Source: Membranipora membranacea
Taxonomy: Eukaryota > Bryozoa > Gymnolaemata > Cheilostomatida > Membraniporidae
Reading direction: 5' to 3'
Length of the DNA: 64,000 nucleotides
NCBI GenBank assembly: GCA_914767715.1
Contig: OU612065.1
Coordinates: forward strand, 31,062,001-31,126,000
Below, one piece after another: positions 58,332 to 64,000 of the stretch (the first letter of the stretch is position 1; each line of letters begins with the position of its first letter). A program made the position numbers and the translations under genes. Below the pieces are notes generated by a model. That model was not told the origin of the DNA. It saw only the letters and a program-made list of their open reading frames with translations, and did not search any database.

Positions 58332-59325
58332 AGATCTGTAAACTATAAAGCGGATGTGGTGTAAACTATACACTATCTGCTGATGCCTGATTCCATATCT
58401 GGCCACATCGAGGCTCCTGGCTCAATTATGACCTTCAGCCTCAAACAAGCCTCGATTGATTGTTATTGTAAGATTTTTTAAAACAAAGCCATGTAATAGT
58501 TTCGTTCACAAGCTTTGGAACTGGGCAAGCTGCCAGCTATTGCACTCAAACAATCAAACATAACAGAGACAAAACCACCTTCTGAGAAATTCAAGGAACT
58601 CAAGAATTCACTTTAGAGAGCATTTTTTGTCATATACAATACATTGCTGGGTTTTATTAAAGTTTGACTCTAGAGCCATGGTTTCTATTCTCTCTTTAAT
58701 ATAAACCTTCAGCAAGGTCTGGTTTTGGCTGCTTTTATGCTATGATTACAATCTAAGATTCCTCCTTAGATGGTGTAACACATAATATACACTGAAATCT
58801 TATCACAACCCCAATTGGCAATCTTTGAAAGCCAAAGCATACCCAAGACCCGCACTCAATAGATGGAGAGATGGTTGCTAACTTGATTGTTATATGTGTG
58901 AATTTTTATAATTTTTGCTGTTTAGGCCTGTGTGCTTGCTACCAATAGGCTTTACCTCTTATGCTTCTAATATGAAGATGATAAGATCATGCCAAGGTCA
59001 TGACAGAAGCCCCTTGATTAATTTCAAATACGGATGCGCAAAGCTTTCAATTGAGATGGAGTTTATTCAGTTGAATGATTAAAATATATTATCATACTGT
59101 ATACAAAATTGATAAGATTAACCAAAATTGTATATTGGAGGTTGTCAGCTTGTCCAGAGAGTTTGAAACAGTTAAGCTGGTGGTTTAACAGGCACATCAT
59201 CTAAAATTAAAATTGAGAAACGAAGATAAGTCTTAGAAGTAAGTAATTAAATAAAAGCTTAATAAATGATTTAAGTTTAGGATCCGTTTTTTAACCATTT
59301 AAAAAAAATCAAAACCAAGGATTAT
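58332..59325. other. No further gene (copy 4)
   Basis: 3' flank of the peptide gene. Confidence 0.4.
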
Positions 59326-59404
59326 CTGACAAAGAAACAGCGGACCACACATGGCATTATGTTCCATTGTAGACCGACTAGATATGATAATACAATAATA
59401 CTTA

Positions 59405-59949
59405 CTAGCACTTAGATTTTGGCATGCAGACTCGAGGTTTACAGCTCTGGCAGCAGTGTGTGTTTTTCTTGCCGTACGTCTGAGTGTTGCAGTCCTCATT
59501 GCGCACACATTGCTCACCTCCGTGGGTATCATAAGTGTTGCAGTTATTTCTACTGGCGGCTGGGAAACAAGAATATACTTTGAAGCATTGTTATATTGGT
59601 ATTACTTGTCTAGTCAGTAGATGGACAACACAAGAGGAAGTTCTTTTAAATTAACTTGCCTTATAATTGAACTTTGTATGTTCTGTGAGCGTTTACAACT
59701 TGAGAACTTGAAGGTTAATCACTTATTGTGGGTCTTTTACTTTAGAAATGATCTTAGGGTTTGACATGAATCCCACATTTGAGACAACAAAATGTTCGAA
59801 ACATTCTTTCTTGTTACACAGAAAAATTTAAGAACTAATTGATTATTAAAAGTGAGTATTTAAAATTTCAAGGAGTAACTTATGTTAGACTTACCAACAG
59901 CAGCTACCAACACAAGGCATGCAAATATGAGTGTGATGAATCGAGCCAT
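59405..59949 (-). CDS. Secreted eight-cysteine peptide, ShK-like (copy 4)
   Basis: Exons 59895-59949 and 59405-59559; predicted protein identical to copies 2 and 3. Intact frame and splice sites. Confidence 0.75.
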
Positions 59950-60030
59950 GGTGAAGAAGTTTGAGTCTCTCTTGGTTCTGTAAACTTAGGTAGAAGAATG
60001 AATTTATGACCTTAATTGAAAAGTAGGGAA

Positions 60031-60038
60031 TTTATATA
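60031..60038 (-). promoter_or_regulatory. TATA box of the peptide gene (copy 4)
   Basis: TATATAAA on the minus strand, 82 bases before the ATG. Confidence 0.5.
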
Positions 60039-61407
60039 CTGTGGCAAACAGGATCCTTGGATTGTGTACACTGATAATGGTTAGATAAAGCTTACGTAGA
60101 CAAAGTGTCGATGAGTTTCAAATATAGCATCAGATCATTATGTGTCATAAACGCTTAGGCTAGTTACATCCTTTTCTAATTGTATACCAGGATTTAAAGC
60201 AGTCATATGTAATCATAATAGATAATTGATTTAGAATGTCCCTTTAAAAGATACAGTCTATAGATAAGAAAATTGACAGCTCAGATGCAATTGGTAGTCT
60301 CTTCATATTAGAATTATACATAAAAAAATAATCATTTATGCTTTGATATCGAATAAAATATTGGCAGCTCTACAAATGGAAGAGATAGATTAGTGAGTTA
60401 TGGGCATTTTTGCCGACAAGCTTAATGGCATTCATCGTCATCAAGAATTTTGAATTAAACAAGGAAAAGAAAATTATGTTAAAAAGCGGCAAATAATGAA
60501 TGAATAGTGCCTAAAGTCTATAAATGTCTCTATTATTTCCAGCAAATAATAATAACTGCTTGTATTATTAGCGACTTGGAACACAATTTATACACAGTAT
60601 TATGACCGGAAAAACTTTTTCTTTTATCGAGTGTAAAATTGTAAATTACTGAAAATTAAAAAACCAAAGTTTTTGTTTACAAAATGAAACTGAAAATTCC
60701 TTACTTATTATTATTATGAACTATATAACTAGGGTCACAGTGGCTGTGATAGTTTGTGAAGTAGGAATTAAAGGATGTAGGAGTAACAGGTACCAGAAGT
60801 TAGACCCAGTTTAACTCTTCCTACATTGGTTTAACATCAACCGATGAGTTGTTACCATAAACCTATAAATACTTATATATATATATATTAATACTTACAT
60901 TTATATGTACATGGTTGTTACTCTGACAAGACTGCATATATAAAGATGAGTATGAATATGAAGATAATGTGTGAATGGATGATAAATGCACAATTGAAAG
61001 ATAGCTAGGTGAGGTAATACTTTTGACAATGCATCAATGTTTATTTGCTCTTACACTATAAGCCTCTGTCTTACCTGTTAACAGTAGATTCTAACTTCTG
61101 GTTTTATGTGAGAAGTGTAGATAACTCAGTTGAGCTAAAATTGAATCAATAGTAAGAAAATTGGAGATCAAGGAGTAAAAGACAGACCTCCTATTTTTTT
61201 TTTACTTTGTTTGTGATTATTGTGATTTGTCAATCAAGGATTTTTTTTTTCAATGCAATAAAAGAGACATGTCCGACAACGTCAGTTTACCTACACTGGC
61301 CATATTTTGATGGAGAGGCTATTCCAAGCTTTTGCAGTTCGGTATTTCATGATTTTGACATTACTGCACTTATTGCTGTGTGTATCACGCACTGGCTCTG
61401 TGAGCTG
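60039..61407. other. Divergent intergenic region; no gene seen (copy 4)
   Basis: As in the other copies; carries the copy 1-like variants near 61089-61098. Confidence 0.5.
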
Positions 61408-61697
61408 TGCAGGTATTATGTTTTGATGGAGATATTTTTTTCTTTAGCACTACACTGCACGCTTGATCTCAAGATCGTCTACAAATATTTAGATTGAAGT
61501 TTCTTGCAGGCGCTTGTTGTAGCTATCAAGCTCAGGGTAGATTATTTTGAGCGCGTACCACTGTAGGCCTTCAAGCTATTGCCTTCATTTATTTGATGCG
61601 AAGTTGAACCAGGCTAGTGCTGCATATTGTACTGCTGGGAGAATGGTTGATCTGCAGACATGAGGAAGGCTTTACATTCTACATTTACTCCAAGTAG
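61408..61697 (-). pseudogene. Second reverse transcriptase relic (copy 4)
   Basis: Same as 23351-23640 with a change near 61514. Confidence 0.65.
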
Positions 61698-62227
61698 CTT
61701 GAATGTGGTGACATCTCAGGTGATGTTTGGAGCATCTAGTCGTTTCTGAGGCTTCTGAGGTTTTTGATGCTGGATTTGGTTTTGTTTTTGTTGTGGGCGA
61801 GATGGTTTTTGATACTTCAGCTAGACAATGACCTTGAGGAAAGCCTACATCTACAGCTTTAGATGATGATCTAGCACAACTGAAGCTACAAGGTCTGATA
61901 AAAAACTGTTGTTGGTAGTGTCATCTATCACTCCGAGTGCTTCCTATTTTCAAGGTTGCATGGATGATTGTTTATTAAAAATTATTCAAGGGTATATTTT
62001 CTGTCATTGAATATCTGAATCATTTAATTTTGTTATTTATAGACTTTTTCATTTGATGATACTTCATCTGCCATTTGATCATACTTCACTGCCATCTGCC
62101 ATCATCATTATCTAATTGTCATGAACTGTGACACTATAATGATATTATGAACTTTATATTCTATTCAAGTCCGGTTTCAGGGCAAATGCGGTATGCGTAT
62201 GGTATAAGGTTTATCATATCTATTTAG
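61698..62227. other. No gene seen (copy 4)
   Basis: As at 23641-24170. Confidence 0.4.
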
Positions 62228-62347
62228 CGCACCCTTGTACAAGGGTGATTTGTGAAGAGCTCACCTCAATTAGCAGCACGGGTAGTGACTGGGATTTGAA
62301 CCTGTAACTCTCAGATTGAGAAACTCGAATCCTAACCACTACGCCAC
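62228..62347 (-). mobile_element. tRNA-derived SINE (copy 4)
   Basis: Identical in layout to 24171-24290. Confidence 0.65.
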
Positions 62348-62454
62348 CCTGCCACTCTGCCACCCTGCCACCTGTCCACCCTGCCACCCTGCCACCCTGC
62401 CACCCTGCCACCCTGCCACCCTGCCACCCTGCCACCCTGCCACCCCTCCACCCT
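62348..62454. repeat. 8-bp minisatellite (copy 4)
   Basis: 112 bases between the fixed flanks, one unit fewer than copy 3. Confidence 0.9.
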
Positions 62455-62593
62455 GAAGGATATGTACACCTTTTTCCATCTATCAAATTATAATAATTGT
62501 TGTTATATTTAGATCTAATTGACACGCAGCCTAAGTTTAAAGAAATCCATTCATTTATCTGAGTAAACAGACAAAGACATCACCTACTTCACC

Positions 62594-62960
62594 ATGGCTC
62601 GATTCTTCACACTTATTTCTGCATGCCTTGTAATGGAAGCTGGTGGTAAGTATACATAAGATAATCATTCAATTTTTTAAAGCTCATTTAATAAATTATC
62701 TTAGATTTTTAAAATGATAAGATAATAACTTGTTTTGCATAACCAGAAAGAATATTTCAAAATTGTTCCATTAGTGTCAAGCGCGAATATCATTTCAAAC
62801 AAAGGCAACAATGTATTTTTTTTTTACAGTAGCTACCACTGGTCACAGTAAAAATTGCTGCTGGGATTATGATACCCATTGAGGAGAGCAATGTGTGCAC
62901 TATGAAGACTGCAACCCTCAGACATACGGCAAGAAGAACAGAAGAAGAAGTGTATCCTGA
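62594..62960 (+). pseudogene. Divergent ShK-like paralogue, truncated (copy 4)
   Basis: Exon 1 62594-62645; exon 2 from 62830 with the shared TGA and truncation. Confidence 0.8.
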
Positions 62961-64000
62961 ATCTCAGTCTGTTTTTACTTTAGATAAAATTTGCTCAGCC
63001 AGTAGATAACAAATTCGGACTATCATGCCAGTTGATATAAATATTACCAATTTATTTGAAATCTTGATCGGTAAACCTTTGATGGTTTCAACCATCAACT
63101 GATTAAAACTCTGGAAGTCCAGATGCTATGGGTATAAATACCTGTCACTTGTGCAAAAAATGTGAATAGCCATGTCACATGTCATTTAACAATCACGTCC
63201 ACTTCTGGTTGTAAAGTAACGGTATGCTGACTGCAATGGCTATCTTCAGAAAATTCAGGATTTCCACCTGAGAAATTTGTGACAAATGACGACAATTCTG
63301 ATGAAAAACCCCGATCAGACTACAACGAAGTCACTATCAATCAACATGTTATTGCATTCATAGCCAGAGTTAAACATTATACAAGCCTGTATTTTTATAA
63401 AAAAATATGGGGGAGGGTTGCAGTATAATCAATCATAGTTACCCACTGTGATACACTTTGGTAAGCTTCTGTAATTATTTCTAATGGCCATCAAGAGAAC
63501 TTGAAGGATAAAGAGCATTTCAAGGCATCACGTCTCCAGGGGATAGTCAGCAAAAGGAAAATTCCAATTGGACAGATGATACTAATCACCTTTTCTCAGA
63601 CCTCATCAAAGGCAAATATGCCAATCTTGTGGTAAGTTTCGGTGCTGGCCACAAACACCGGAGACGATATCGTCAGGGATTGTCCTCAAGAAAATGTCTC
63701 CCAAATTCAAGAGTTTACATATTACTGTAGAATTATTCTAAAGTGACACCTGCCCATTATGCCAGTCATCATTTAAAATATATATTCTGAGAGTAATGAC
63801 CAAAGAGCTTTGAAATTTGTAGCTGTGTTATGATAACATAGACAGTGGCATGCGTGTACCTTTAGTTCCCTAAGTTTCTTTCACACATAGCAAATCTTGC
63901 TGAGAGCGCGGGACCACCTGAAGCTGAAAGTGAAAGTTTTCCTCACATTCAAAATTAATTAATAGGGTTTAGATTTGTGTTTATTTGATCTTTGAGTATA
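62961..64000. other. No gene seen; end of core and start of a further spacer
   Basis: After 63943 the collapsed LTR scraps and the start of the inverted segment (TTTGATCTTTGAGTATA) appear as in the earlier spacers, so the array probably continues beyond the window. Confidence 0.6.

Larger units (their letters stand above)
55760..63943. repeat. Core segmental duplication, copy 4
   Basis: Offset 19016 from copy 3 before the minisatellite and 19008 after it (one 8-base unit fewer). Near 61089-61098 it carries GATTCTAACTTCTGG as in copy 1, not the GAATCTAACTACTGG of copies 2 and 3. Confidence 0.9.

Noticed and set aside
1-64000. CRISPR array, bacterial operon or integrated virus.
   Set aside because: The only short tandem repeats are simple minisatellites, introns are spliceosomal, and all polymerase-like sequences are retrotransposon types.

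Overview
This window is animal (metazoan) nuclear DNA, AT-rich and intron-containing, most likely from a marine invertebrate. The evidence is GT-AG introns in small secreted-peptide genes, two exons of an organic-anion transporter, a BEL/Pao LTR retrotransposon, several non-LTR retrotransposon remnants, a tRNA-derived SINE, and a repetitive invertebrate protein with a tesmin-like cysteine-rich tail. I cannot name the phylum. Nothing looks bacterial and there is no CRISPR array, operon or viral genome.

Layout. The window is built from four copies of an ~8.2 kb core (about 909-8913, 17705-25911, 36744-44927 and 55760-63943). Copy 1 is the most diverged. It is separated from copy 2 by a degenerate BEL/Pao element (8938-15735), a short inverted segment and a transporter gene fragment (16481-17049). 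Copies 2, 3 and 4 are separated by a different ~10.8 kb spacer (25912-36743 and 44928-55759) that is almost base-for-base identical at an offset of 19016. From 17.7 kb to the end this is therefore a ~19 kb tandem array: two full units and part of a third. The spacer holds the 5' end of a BEL-like element, a relic peptide exon, a CXC-tail pseudogene, two dead reverse transcriptase fragments, and an inverted-repeat element interrupted by a third reverse transcriptase.

The only gene that looks functional in each core is a small minus-strand secreted peptide of 69 residues: a signal peptide, then a mature region with eight cysteines whose spacing resembles a ShK-type toxin or antimicrobial fold. 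About 2.3-2.7 kb away, head to head, lies a plus-strand paralogue that is dead in all four copies (shared TGA, later truncation). A third relic first exon sits in the spacer. The locus is thus a small peptide-gene family undergoing tandem amplification and decay. The remainder is transposon-derived. The near-identity of the 19 kb units means either very recent amplification or homogenisation, or a duplicated stretch in the assembly. An empty/filled retrotransposon site and variants shared between non-adjacent copies show that the copies have a real recombination history.
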